Below are positions 54,723-62,405 of a stretch of 64,000 nucleotides of DNA, one piece after another. The notes below the pieces were generated by a model. That model ran no database searches. It had not been told where the DNA came from and worked only from the letters and a program-made list of their open reading frames with translations. Where the stretch lies: contig NZ_QJJQ01000001.1 of NCBI RefSeq assembly GCF_003201975.1, forward strand, positions 186,001-250,000, in the 5' to 3' direction. A program made the translations under genes and the position numbers. How positions within the stretch are numbered: position 1 is the stretch's first letter; each line of letters begins with the position of its first letter. This DNA is from Pseudogracilibacillus auburnensis. Lineage in GTDB: Bacteria; Bacillota; Bacilli; Bacillales; Amphibacillaceae.

Positions 54723-55583
54723 ATGGAATTATGGATTAATTTAACGGTAAACGGACTCGCAACAGGTATGTTAATTTTCTTATTAGCATCTGGGTTAACG
54801 TTAATTTTTGGATTAATGAGTGTGTTAAACTTTGCACATGGTGGACTGTTTGCGTGGGGTGCATATGCTGGTGTTTGGTTTTATACTGTGACAAATAGTT
54901 TTACACTCGCTTTAATTGGCGCAATTTTAACTGGTGCTGTGCTCGGATTTATAACAGAAAAACTAATTATTACACCTGTATATGGCGACCATGTCCAACA
55001 AATTTTAATTACACTCGGATTTATGATTGTGTTATCAGAAATGTTAAAAGTCGTTTGGGGCCCGAATCAAATTGCGGCAAAAGTTCCTCCAGCATTATCA
55101 GGAAGTTGGGAGTTTGGCGACGTTCTGATTATTAAATATCGCTTATTCATCATTATCATTGGCTTCTTAGTTTTTGGTATTTTTCAATATATTTTAAAGC
55201 GAACAAAAATTGGTTTAATCGTAAGAGCGGGCGTTCTTAATAAAGAGATGGTGCAAGCACTTGGCATTAACATTAAACGAGTTTTTCTACTCGTTTTCAT
55301 GACAGGAGCAGCTCTTGCTGCATTTGGAGGGGCACTTATGGCACCATATTCGGGCGTTATTTACGCTGAAATGGGGATGGATTTTGCCATATTAGCTTTT
55401 ATCGTCGTTGTTATTGGGGGCATGGGAAGTTTTCCGGGTTCATTACTTGCTGCGATATTAGTAGGGTTAGCGGGTAGTTATATGGCTTATTATGTGCCAG
55501 ATCTATCACTCGCTGTCAATATGATTATTATGGTCATCGTATTAATATTCCGTCCGCAAGGTTTATTTCAAGTAAAGGGGTGA
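54723..55583 (+). CDS. livH: LIV-type ABC transporter permease LivH
   Basis: Permease of 286 residues with about eight membrane segments. It has the LivH start NGLATGMLIFLLASGLTLIFGLMSVLNFAHG and the ATP-binding-protein contact loop near GLIVRAGVLNKEMVQALGIN. ATG 54723 follows AAGGGGGTG; GTG 54720 is possible. It is followed after four bases by livM. Confidence 0.94.
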   Translation: MELWINLTVNGLATGMLIFLLASGLTLIFGLMSVLNFAHGGLFAWGAYAGVWFYTVTNSFTLALIGAILTGAVLGFITEKLIITPVYGDHVQQILITLGFMIVLSEMLKVVWGPNQIAAKVPPALSGSWEFGDVLIIKYRLFIIIIGFLVFGIFQYILKRTKIGLIVRAGVLNKEMVQALGINIKRVFLLVFMTGAALAAFGGALMAPYSGVIYAEMGMDFAILAFIVVVIGGMGSFPGSLLAAILVGLAGSYMAYYVPDLSLAVNMIIMVIVLIFRPQGLFQVKG

Positions 55584-55587
55584 GGAC

Positions 55588-56544
55588 ATGATAGCGAAGA
55601 TGAGAGGGAATTATCTTTTATTAACGATCATTATTATTGCTTTAGCTTTGTTTCCGTTCGTATCAGATTCTAGAACATTAACGATTTTACTAACACAAAT
55701 ATTTATTTTTGCGATTTTAGCGATGAGTTACGATGTATTACTCGGATATACAGGGATTGTCTCTTTCGGGCATGCAATGTTTTTTGGAATCGGTGCCTAT
55801 GCAACGGCAATTATCTTAAAGAAAACAGAACCGACGATGTTGTCTTTCTTTTTATCCATTATCGTTGGAATGCTCCTTGCCGGAATAGTTAGCTTTATTA
55901 TTGGACTCTTAACTTTACGGCTACAAAGTCATTTTTTCGCCATGTTTACGTTAGCAGTTTCAGGACTATTTCTTGTCGCTGCTGAAAAATCGCGAACATT
56001 AACACAAGGAAATGATGGGTTTACTTTTCGAGCTCCTGAATTTTTTGCAGATCGTACAACTTTCTATTTGTTCGTTCTCGCTTGTTTGCTGATTATTTTT
56101 CTTTTGTTACGACTTTTTGTTCATTCACCATTCGGGAGTGTCTTAATTGCTGTAAAAGAAAATGAAACGAGATCAGCTGCTTTAGGATATAAGGCAATTT
56201 ATTATAAAGTAATGTCCTCAGTTGTAGCTGGAGTCGTTGCTAGTTTAGCAGGTTCGTTATATGTTGTCTCTTTACGTTTTGTCAATACGAGTGTCATGGG
56301 TATTGATATCACATTAAATGCACTGTTAATGACGATTATTGGTGGGGTTGGTACATTAGTTGGACCAATTTTAGGTGCCGCCATCATTCAACTTGCTCAG
56401 CATAATTTATCGAATTTAGCAAAGACGTACCCAATTTTTGAACGTTGGATTATCTTCTTCGGAATTATTTATATATTGGCAGTTATTTTCTTTCCTAAAG
56501 GGGTTGTTGGTACGATCCGTGAAAAACTTGGAAGGAAATCATAA
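55588..56544 (+). CDS. livM: LIV-type ABC transporter permease LivM
   Basis: Second permease, 318 residues, with about nine membrane segments. The motifs LGYTGIVSFGHAMFFGIGAYATA and VKENETRSAALGYKAIYYKV (coupling loop) are typical of LivM. AAGGGGTGAGG precedes ATG 55588. The FabH-like gene follows 21 bases after the stop codon on the same strand, tying the importer to the downstream enzymes. Confidence 0.94.
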   Translation: MIAKMRGNYLLLTIIIIALALFPFVSDSRTLTILLTQIFIFAILAMSYDVLLGYTGIVSFGHAMFFGIGAYATAIILKKTEPTMLSFFLSIIVGMLLAGIVSFIIGLLTLRLQSHFFAMFTLAVSGLFLVAAEKSRTLTQGNDGFTFRAPEFFADRTTFYLFVLACLLIIFLLLRLFVHSPFGSVLIAVKENETRSAALGYKAIYYKVMSSVVAGVVASLAGSLYVVSLRFVNTSVMGIDITLNALLMTIIGGVGTLVGPILGAAIIQLAQHNLSNLAKTYPIFERWIIFFGIIYILAVIFFPKGVVGTIREKLGRKS

Positions 56545-56565
56545 GGACAAAGAGGAGGTTTCGAA

Positions 56566-57585
56566 ATGGAAATTGGAATTGTAAGTACAGGAATATATTT
56601 ACCAGAAAAAAGAATGACTGCCACTGAGATTGCCGAAGAAGCAAATTTGCCAGTCCATGTTGTGAAGGAAAAAATGGGGATTACGAAAAAGCCTATCCCA
56701 GGTGAAAATGATCATACTGTTGCGATGGGGATTAAGGCGGCAAAAACAGCGCTTGCCAATGGCAAAGTGGATGCGAAAAAAGTTGATTTAATTATCTCTA
56801 TTGGGGAAGAACATAAAGAATATCCATTATGGACTTCTGCAATCAAAATCCAAGAAGAAATAGGTGCTCATCATGCTTGGGGATTTGATGTAGCATTGCG
56901 TTGTGGCACGACAATTATGGCATTGCAAATTGCAAAAGCGATGATGCAAACAGATCCTGCGATTCATACCGTTCTACTTGCAGGTGGCTATCGGAATAAT
57001 GATTTAATCGATTATTCGAATGAAAGAACGAGATTTATGTTCAATCTAGCTGCTGGTGGAGGAGCACTTATTTTACAAAGAAACTGTACGAAAAATATCC
57101 TTTTAGCTTCTCATATGATTACGGACGGTTCTTTTTCCGAAGATGTGATCGTTCCAGTTGGAGGCACGATGAAACCATTAACAAAAGAACATATCGAGCA
57201 AGGATTATACCGTTTAGATGTGCCTGATCCAACGGGAATGAAAGCCCGTTTAGAACAAAAATCATTGCAACATTTTTTAAAGGTAATTCGACGCTCTCTT
57301 GAAAAAAGTGGTTATACAGAAAAAGAGATTGATTATATTGCAATGTTACATATGAAAAAGTCAGCTCATGATTATGTATTAAATGAACTAGGTTTGGCGG
57401 AGGAGCAGTCCATATACTTACATGAATATGGACATATTGGGCAAATTGATCAAATTTTATCGCTTGAACTTGCTGCAAAAGAAGGGAAGTTAAAGCGAGG
57501 TGATATTGTTGTATTAGTAAGTGCTGGAATTGGTTATGCGTGGGGAGCGACAACGATCAGATGGGGAGAAGCGGAGGTAGAATAA
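56566..57585 (+). CDS. FabH-like 3-oxoacyl synthase III family enzyme, second copy
   Basis: Thiolase-fold enzyme of 339 residues, paralogous to 48779-49789. Nucleophile C113 lies in VALRCGTT, H262 in AMLHMKKS and H290 in HEYGHIGQ, again replacing the FabH catalytic Asn. Shared blocks include RFMFNLAAGGGA and ITDGSF. AGGAGG precedes ATG 56566. The hydrolase ATG follows the stop directly. The two copies might form a heterodimer, as PqsB and PqsC do, or act in different steps; neither is shown. Confidence 0.87.
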   Translation: MEIGIVSTGIYLPEKRMTATEIAEEANLPVHVVKEKMGITKKPIPGENDHTVAMGIKAAKTALANGKVDAKKVDLIISIGEEHKEYPLWTSAIKIQEEIGAHHAWGFDVALRCGTTIMALQIAKAMMQTDPAIHTVLLAGGYRNNDLIDYSNERTRFMFNLAAGGGALILQRNCTKNILLASHMITDGSFSEDVIVPVGGTMKPLTKEHIEQGLYRLDVPDPTGMKARLEQKSLQHFLKVIRRSLEKSGYTEKEIDYIAMLHMKKSAHDYVLNELGLAEEQSIYLHEYGHIGQIDQILSLELAAKEGKLKRGDIVVLVSAGIGYAWGATTIRWGEAEVE

Positions 57586-58467
57586 ATGAATATCAAAAAA
57601 GTGCTGTTAGATAATGGGGAAGAAATTGCCTATCGTGAACGAGAAGGTGGTGAAAAACCTATTTTACTCATCCATGGAAATATGACGTCGTCCAAACATT
57701 GGGATCTGTTAATGGAAGCATTCGATTCGAATTATAAACTATATGCGGTCGATTTACGTGGATTTGGCTTTTCGAGCTATCGGAACCGAATTCAAGCGAT
57801 CAAAGACTTTTCAGATGATGTAAAAGGATTTGTTGATGCAATTGGATTAAAGAACTTTTCTATCATCGGCTGGTCAACAGGTGGAGCTGTCGCCATGCAG
57901 TTTGAAATCGACTATCCATGTTTATGTAAAAAAATGGTTCTGTTAGCATCCGGATCAACGAGAGGATATCCAATGTTTGAGACGAATGAAGATGGGACAG
58001 CAAATGGAGAGAGACGGTTACAGTCAATTAGCGACATTGAACAAGATAGTCGAACGATCGGCATGCAGTATTTATATGATAGTAAAGATCGTGAAGGGTT
58101 AAAAGCGGTTTGGAATGCTGTTATTTATACAGATAAAAGACCAGATGAAATGAAGTATGAGGAATATATTGACGATATGCTAACACAGAGAAATTTAGCC
58201 GATGTTTATCATGCGTTAAATACATTCAATATAAGTTCCGTCGATAACGGCATAAATAAAGGGACAAATGAAGCCGCTTTGATTGAAATTCCAATACTTG
58301 TTTTATATGGAGATCGAGATTATGTCGTGACAGAACAAATGACGAAGGAAATTATCGAAGATTTGGGACATGTGACACGGTTTATTCGTTTGAAAAATAC
58401 GGGACATTCACCAATGATTGATGATTTGCAACAAGTAAAAACTGAAATGGAAAAATTTATAGATTAG
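57586..58467 (+). CDS. Alpha/beta hydrolase
   Basis: Serine hydrolase of 293 residues. Catalytic residues: S97 in GWSTGG, Asp in LYGDRDYVV and His in NTGHSPM. The oxyanion segment is LLIHGNMTSS. There is no signal peptide. Overall it resembles C-C bond hydrolases and esterases of the MhpC/BphD type more than thioesterases. It lies immediately after the FabH-like gene (adjacent stop and start). It might hydrolyse a 1,3-dicarbonyl, ester or thioester made or used by the cluster. Confidence 0.87.
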   Translation: MNIKKVLLDNGEEIAYREREGGEKPILLIHGNMTSSKHWDLLMEAFDSNYKLYAVDLRGFGFSSYRNRIQAIKDFSDDVKGFVDAIGLKNFSIIGWSTGGAVAMQFEIDYPCLCKKMVLLASGSTRGYPMFETNEDGTANGERRLQSISDIEQDSRTIGMQYLYDSKDREGLKAVWNAVIYTDKRPDEMKYEEYIDDMLTQRNLADVYHALNTFNISSVDNGINKGTNEAALIEIPILVLYGDRDYVVTEQMTKEIIEDLGHVTRFIRLKNTGHSPMIDDLQQVKTEMEKFID

Positions 58468-58478
58468 GAGAATGGTAG

Positions 58479-59219
58479 ATGAGATTAAAAGAAAAGGTAG
58501 CGATTATAACCGGAGGAGCAAGTGGAATTGGTTTAGCCGCTTGTGAACGGTTTTTAGAAGAAGGTGCAAAAGTCGTGCTAGCTGACTTTAATGAAATGGA
58601 AGCAAATAATCAAATAGAGAAAATTCGAGAAAAAGGTAATGAAATTGACTTTATCCAAGTGGATGTATCAGATGAAGATAGTGTGTGTCGGCTCGTTAAA
58701 GAAACGAAAAAAAAATATGGAAAGATCGATGTTTTAATTAATAATGCAGGAATTACCGATGATGCAACACTTGTAAAGATGAATATTGATCAGTTTCACC
58801 GTGTGCTTGATGTCAATGTAAAAGGGGTGTTTCTTTGTACACAGGCAGTAGCACCAACAATGATCGAACAGGGAAAAGGAAAAATTATTAATACGTCATC
58901 TGTTAGTGGAGTATACGGGAATTTTGGCCAGACGAATTATGCTGCATCAAAAGCAGCTGTTATCGGGATGACGAAAACATGGGCAAAGGAATTAGGTAGA
59001 AAAGGAATTAACGTAAATGCAGTTGCACCAGGATTTACATTGACAGCAATGGTCAAAAAAATGCCTGAAGAAATAATTGAGAAAATGAAAGGGAACGTAG
59101 CTTTACAAACACTTGGAAAGCCAAGAGATATAGCGAATGCTTATCTTTTTCTTGCTAGTGAAGAAGCAAATTATGTGCATGGACATGTACTCCATGTGGA
59201 TGGCGGGATCATGATGTAA
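58479..59219 (+). CDS. SDR-family oxidoreductase (FabG-like)
   Basis: Classical short-chain dehydrogenase of 246 residues. Cofactor motif TGGASGIG (10-17), LINNAGITDDA and active-site residues in NTSSVSGVYGNFGQTNYAASKAAV (Ser, Tyr, Lys). D37 after the second strand suggests NAD over NADP preference. It resembles 3-oxoacyl-ACP reductases and 3-hydroxyacyl-CoA dehydrogenases, fitting the MaoC and FabH-like enzymes. GGAGAATGG precedes ATG 58479, 11 bases after the hydrolase. Confidence 0.9.
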   Translation: MRLKEKVAIITGGASGIGLAACERFLEEGAKVVLADFNEMEANNQIEKIREKGNEIDFIQVDVSDEDSVCRLVKETKKKYGKIDVLINNAGITDDATLVKMNIDQFHRVLDVNVKGVFLCTQAVAPTMIEQGKGKIINTSSVSGVYGNFGQTNYAASKAAVIGMTKTWAKELGRKGINVNAVAPGFTLTAMVKKMPEEIIEKMKGNVALQTLGKPRDIANAYLFLASEEANYVHGHVLHVDGGIMM

Positions 59220-59232
59220 AGGGGAAAAACGG

Positions 59233-60711
59233 ATGATAAAACCGAACTGGATTTTACAAAGAGCAGCGCTTTCTCCCGATAAAATTGCTTTAATAAATGT
59301 GCATACAGACGAACAATGGACATATCGAAAATTAAAATCAGAAATTTTACAATGGATTGCTTTATTTAGAAAAAAAAACCTTAATAAAGGCGATAGAATA
59401 GCTGTATTAGCGCGAAATAGCCCCGAACTTTTTCCGATCATTTTCGCTTGTGGCCTAGAAGGGTTCATTTATGTTCCTTTAAATTTTCGCTTAAGTGAGA
59501 CAGAAATAAATGAGTTATTAATGGATAGTGGTGCTGCGATTTTATTATATGGTAAACAATTAGAAAAACAAATTGAATCTGTTCCTTTTCAGCCTAAAGT
59601 AAACCTACATATAAATAATACAGAACAAATGAAGCCGGCGTTACATGTAAACAGATCCGACCCTTGGTTCATGATTTATACAGGTGGAACAACTGGTAAA
59701 CCAAAAGGAGTTGTTTTGTCCCATGAAGCTGTAAATGTAAACGCAATGAACACGATCGTTAGTTGGGGAATAACCGAGATAGACAAAACAATAAATTATA
59801 TGCCACTTTTTCATACAGGGGGGATCAATGCACTAAGTATTCCCATTTTAATGGCAGGTGGAACAGTTATCATTGGAGATGCTTTTGACTCAGAGGAAGC
59901 GTTACGAGCGACAGATACATACAAAGCTACGATATCCCTTTTTGTGCCAACAATGTATCAATCAATGGTTCACCATCCTTATTTTCAAACATCAACATTT
60001 CCTTCGATGAACGTATTTCTTTCTGGAGGTGCACCATGTCCACCAAACATTTATCACCATTTTCACGAGAAAAAGTTACATTTTAAAGAAGGGTATGGAT
60101 TAACAGAAGCGGGGCCAAACAACTTTTTTATTCGATCAGAACAAGCACAAGTTAAAATAGGGTCAGTTGGAAAAAGTATGCTCTTAAATGAAGTGATGAT
60201 TGTAAAAGAAGATGGAACGCCTTGTCGTTCAGGTGAAGTTGGAGAATTATATGTAAAAGGAAATCACTTATTTTCATATTATTGGAATCAGCGGAAAGAA
60301 ACGGAAGTGAATTTTGTTGGAGAATGGTTCAAAACAGGTGATTTAGCTAAATTTGATGAAGATGGGGACTATTATATAGTCGGACGAAAAAAAGATATGA
60401 TCATAACTGGTGGAGAAAATGTATATCCTCAAGAGGTAGAACAATGTTTATTAAATCATGAGCACATTAATGAAGTAGCAGTAATAGGTATACCAGACGA
60501 AAAATGGGGAGAAAGAGTAGTTGCATTTATCACTGTCTATCATCAACAGCATTATGATGAGGAAGCGGTTAGAAATTATTGTAAAAAATATCTTGGCAAT
60601 TATAAAATACCGAAAGACTTCTTTATCCTTGATGAGATACCTAAAACGGACGTTGGAAAAATAGATAAAAGTAAATTAGCCAAAAGATTACTTAAAGAGG
60701 CTGGGAAATAA
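59233..60711 (+). CDS. AMP-forming acyl-CoA ligase, second copy
   Basis: Ligase of 492 residues similar to that at 46884. Motifs: YTGGTTGKPKGVVLSHE (Gly in place of the usual Ser), LFHTGGINAL, EGYGLTEAGPN, TGDLAKFDEDGDYYIVGRKKDMIITGGENVYPQEVE, and the catalytic Lys in KTDVGKIDKS. AAGGGG precedes ATG 59233, 13 bases after the SDR stop. Two ligases suggest either two substrates (import substrate and a product) or redundancy. Confidence 0.92.
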   Translation: MIKPNWILQRAALSPDKIALINVHTDEQWTYRKLKSEILQWIALFRKKNLNKGDRIAVLARNSPELFPIIFACGLEGFIYVPLNFRLSETEINELLMDSGAAILLYGKQLEKQIESVPFQPKVNLHINNTEQMKPALHVNRSDPWFMIYTGGTTGKPKGVVLSHEAVNVNAMNTIVSWGITEIDKTINYMPLFHTGGINALSIPILMAGGTVIIGDAFDSEEALRATDTYKATISLFVPTMYQSMVHHPYFQTSTFPSMNVFLSGGAPCPPNIYHHFHEKKLHFKEGYGLTEAGPNNFFIRSEQAQVKIGSVGKSMLLNEVMIVKEDGTPCRSGEVGELYVKGNHLFSYYWNQRKETEVNFVGEWFKTGDLAKFDEDGDYYIVGRKKDMIITGGENVYPQEVEQCLLNHEHINEVAVIGIPDEKWGERVVAFITVYHQQHYDEEAVRNYCKKYLGNYKIPKDFFILDEIPKTDVGKIDKSKLAKRLLKEAGK

Positions 60712-60722
60712 CTAAAAATGAT

Positions 60723-60775
60723 ATAAGTGCAACGGTAGTTCTCGCCATTAAAGGCTTGGCGGAAGCCGAGTTTCT
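60723..60775 (+). repeat. Small interspersed hairpin repeat, copy 3
   Basis: Begins ATAAGTGCAACGGTAG and contains CGCCATTAAAGGCTTGGCGG, where GGCTT can pair with AAGCC. It lies between the ligase and the last SDR gene and matches 2597-2640 and 42642-42693. Confidence 0.65.
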
Positions 60776-60792
60776 AAAGGGAGGGATGTCAG

Positions 60793-61569
60793 ATGGTTGC
60801 CGGGAAAGTGGTTGTTATTACAGGTGCAGCAAGTGGTATAGGTTTACATATTGGACAGGAATGTGTAAAAAGTGGGTCAAAAGTTGTTTTCACTGATATA
60901 AACAAAGAAAAATTAACAGAGGCAATGAGGGGAATACAACAGGATGGAGATGCTTGTATTAGTATGTCGTGTGATGTGACAAAAGAAGCGAATATGAAGC
61001 ATGTGATAGAAAATACGATTGATATTCATGGACGAATTGATGTGTTGATTAATAATGCAGGTTTACAGCATGTTGCTTCGATTGAACATTTCCCAGTTGA
61101 AAAATTTGAGCAGATGATAAAAGTGATGCTCGTTGCACCATTCCTAGCTATTAAATCTGTTTTTCCACTTATGAAACAACAAAAGTTTGGTCGGATTATC
61201 AATATTGCATCCATTAATGGACTGATCGGATTTTCTGGAAAGGCTGCATATAATAGTGCCAAACATGGTGTGATTGGTTTGACGAAAGTTGCAGCTTTAG
61301 AAGGTGCAAAAGATGGCATCACGGTAAACGCATTATGCCCAGGTTATGTTGACACTCAACTTGTTAGAGATCAATTAAAAGATTTAGCCAAAAATAGAAA
61401 CACAACTTTGGAAAATGTTTTAATGGAAGTAATTTACCCATTCGTTCCTCAGAAACGATTATTGGAACCGAAAGAAGTGGCTGATTATGTGTTATTTCTA
61501 GCAAGTGAAAAAGCAAAAGGTATTACTGGTCAAGCTGTGGTGATCGATGGTGGGTATACAGCGCAATGA
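60793..61569 (+). CDS. 3-hydroxybutyrate dehydrogenase-like SDR
   Basis: Short-chain dehydrogenase of 258 residues. Features of the 3-hydroxybutyrate dehydrogenase subgroup: TGAASGIGLHIG, LINNAGLQHVASIEHF, catalytic YNSAKHGVIGLTK, LCPGYVDTQLVRDQ and a Gln-rich substrate region (VPQKRLLEP). It would oxidise (R)-3-hydroxybutyrate or a similar hydroxy acid to the keto acid. GGGAGGGATG precedes ATG 60793. Last gene of the cluster. Confidence 0.9.
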   Translation: MVAGKVVVITGAASGIGLHIGQECVKSGSKVVFTDINKEKLTEAMRGIQQDGDACISMSCDVTKEANMKHVIENTIDIHGRIDVLINNAGLQHVASIEHFPVEKFEQMIKVMLVAPFLAIKSVFPLMKQQKFGRIINIASINGLIGFSGKAAYNSAKHGVIGLTKVAALEGAKDGITVNALCPGYVDTQLVRDQLKDLAKNRNTTLENVLMEVIYPFVPQKRLLEPKEVADYVLFLASEKAKGITGQAVVIDGGYTAQ

Positions 61570-61682
61570 GATGAAATGATATGGAACGATGGATAACGAA
61601 TATTTACAAAGATAACTACGGGAAGCTTCATCAGACAACGCCGACATATCCTAAGAGTGTACATGAATTCATATGATGAGTA

Positions 61683-61714
61683 GAGAATCCAAGGGGAAAC
61701 CTTTTGGATTTTCT
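61683..61714 (+). terminator. Terminator after the acyl-CoA/LIV cluster
   Basis: GAGAATCCAAGGGG pairs with CCTTTTGGATTTTC (two mismatches), followed by T-rich sequence. Confidence 0.7.
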
Positions 61715-61834
61715 TTGTTTTAAAAAACATGTAATAGTTAACACATTTAACATATTTAACATTTATCCCAAAAGGATATCAAGCTTATTACATATTTAAA
61801 AAAGGTATGAATAATAGTATGTTAGGTTGATATT

Positions 61835-62172
61835 AGAATCAATTTCATCATTCAATATAGCGATTCAAAAACCGAACTATATTGCTTGAGCAAAAGGCTT
61901 TCACTCTAGGTGGTCGCTTTCCGCGGGCGGCTGATAAGCCTCCTCAGTCGAAATTAGCGGAGGGCCAACTAAAACCGGCCTTTGCGGCCAACGTCGGCAT
62001 ACCCCTTGCCGGGGCAGGGTCTTATCTAGGCCTCTTCTCCCGCAAGAGTCGACGACCTGCCGTTCCAGCCGAAATTTTATAGGATGTAAAAACGAACGAT
62101 AACATTATACTTTTGTTTGTTGTTCGGTTTTATTCTAGAATTAGTCTATTATGAAATTCATTCATTAATATT
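61835..62172 (+). repeat. Repeat element with terminal inverted repeats and GC-rich core
   Basis: The left end (GAATCAATTTCATCATTCAA) and the right end (ATGAAATTCATTCATTAATA) are imperfect inverted repeats. Inside them AAAACCGAAC (61868-61877) pairs with GTTCGGTTTT (62122-62131). The core, about 61917-62072, is unusually GC-rich, with CCGGCCTTTGCGGCC and CCCCTTGCCGGGG hairpins. End fragments occur at 4698-4771 and 34199-34290. The open frame spanning it has no support. Confidence 0.65.
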
Positions 62173-62223
62173 AAATATACTCTATATGAAATTATTTCCT
62201 TATGGTAATAAGTAAAAATATGT

Positions 62224-62251
62224 TTGACTTAATGTTACTTTGTGTTATTAT
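62224..62251 (+). promoter_or_regulatory. Candidate sigma-A promoter of the sugar ABC operon
   Basis: TTGACT (62224-62229) and TATTAT (62246-62251) are 16 bases apart, giving a leader of about 150 bases before the TTG start at 62406. Confidence 0.5.
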
Positions 62252-62269
62252 ATTTAATATAAATGTTAA

Positions 62270-62283
62270 TGTAAGCGATTTAA
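62270..62283 (+). promoter_or_regulatory. Near-consensus cre site in the sugar ABC leader
   Basis: TGTAAGCGATTTAA matches the cre consensus except for one base near its end (A instead of C). It lies just after the predicted transcription start, a common position for CcpA repression. Confidence 0.45.
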
Positions 62284-62405
62284 TGTTAGAGTACATGTTA
62301 AAAAAGTTGTTTTGCGTAAAAGGTAAAGAAAGTAGGATGTTTTTTACAGAAAACAACATCATTCTATTAATAGCTTACGAGAAAAAATTAGGGGAGGTAT
62401 TTCTG

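Noticed and set aside
57586-58467. Alpha/beta hydrolase as a true OleB or haloalkane dehalogenase
   Set aside because: The nucleophile position is Ser in GWSTGG, not Asp, so it is an ordinary serine-type hydrolase.
61882-62082. 66-codon frame across the GC-rich repeat core
   Set aside because: No ribosome binding site; it exists only because GC-rich sequence has few stop codons.
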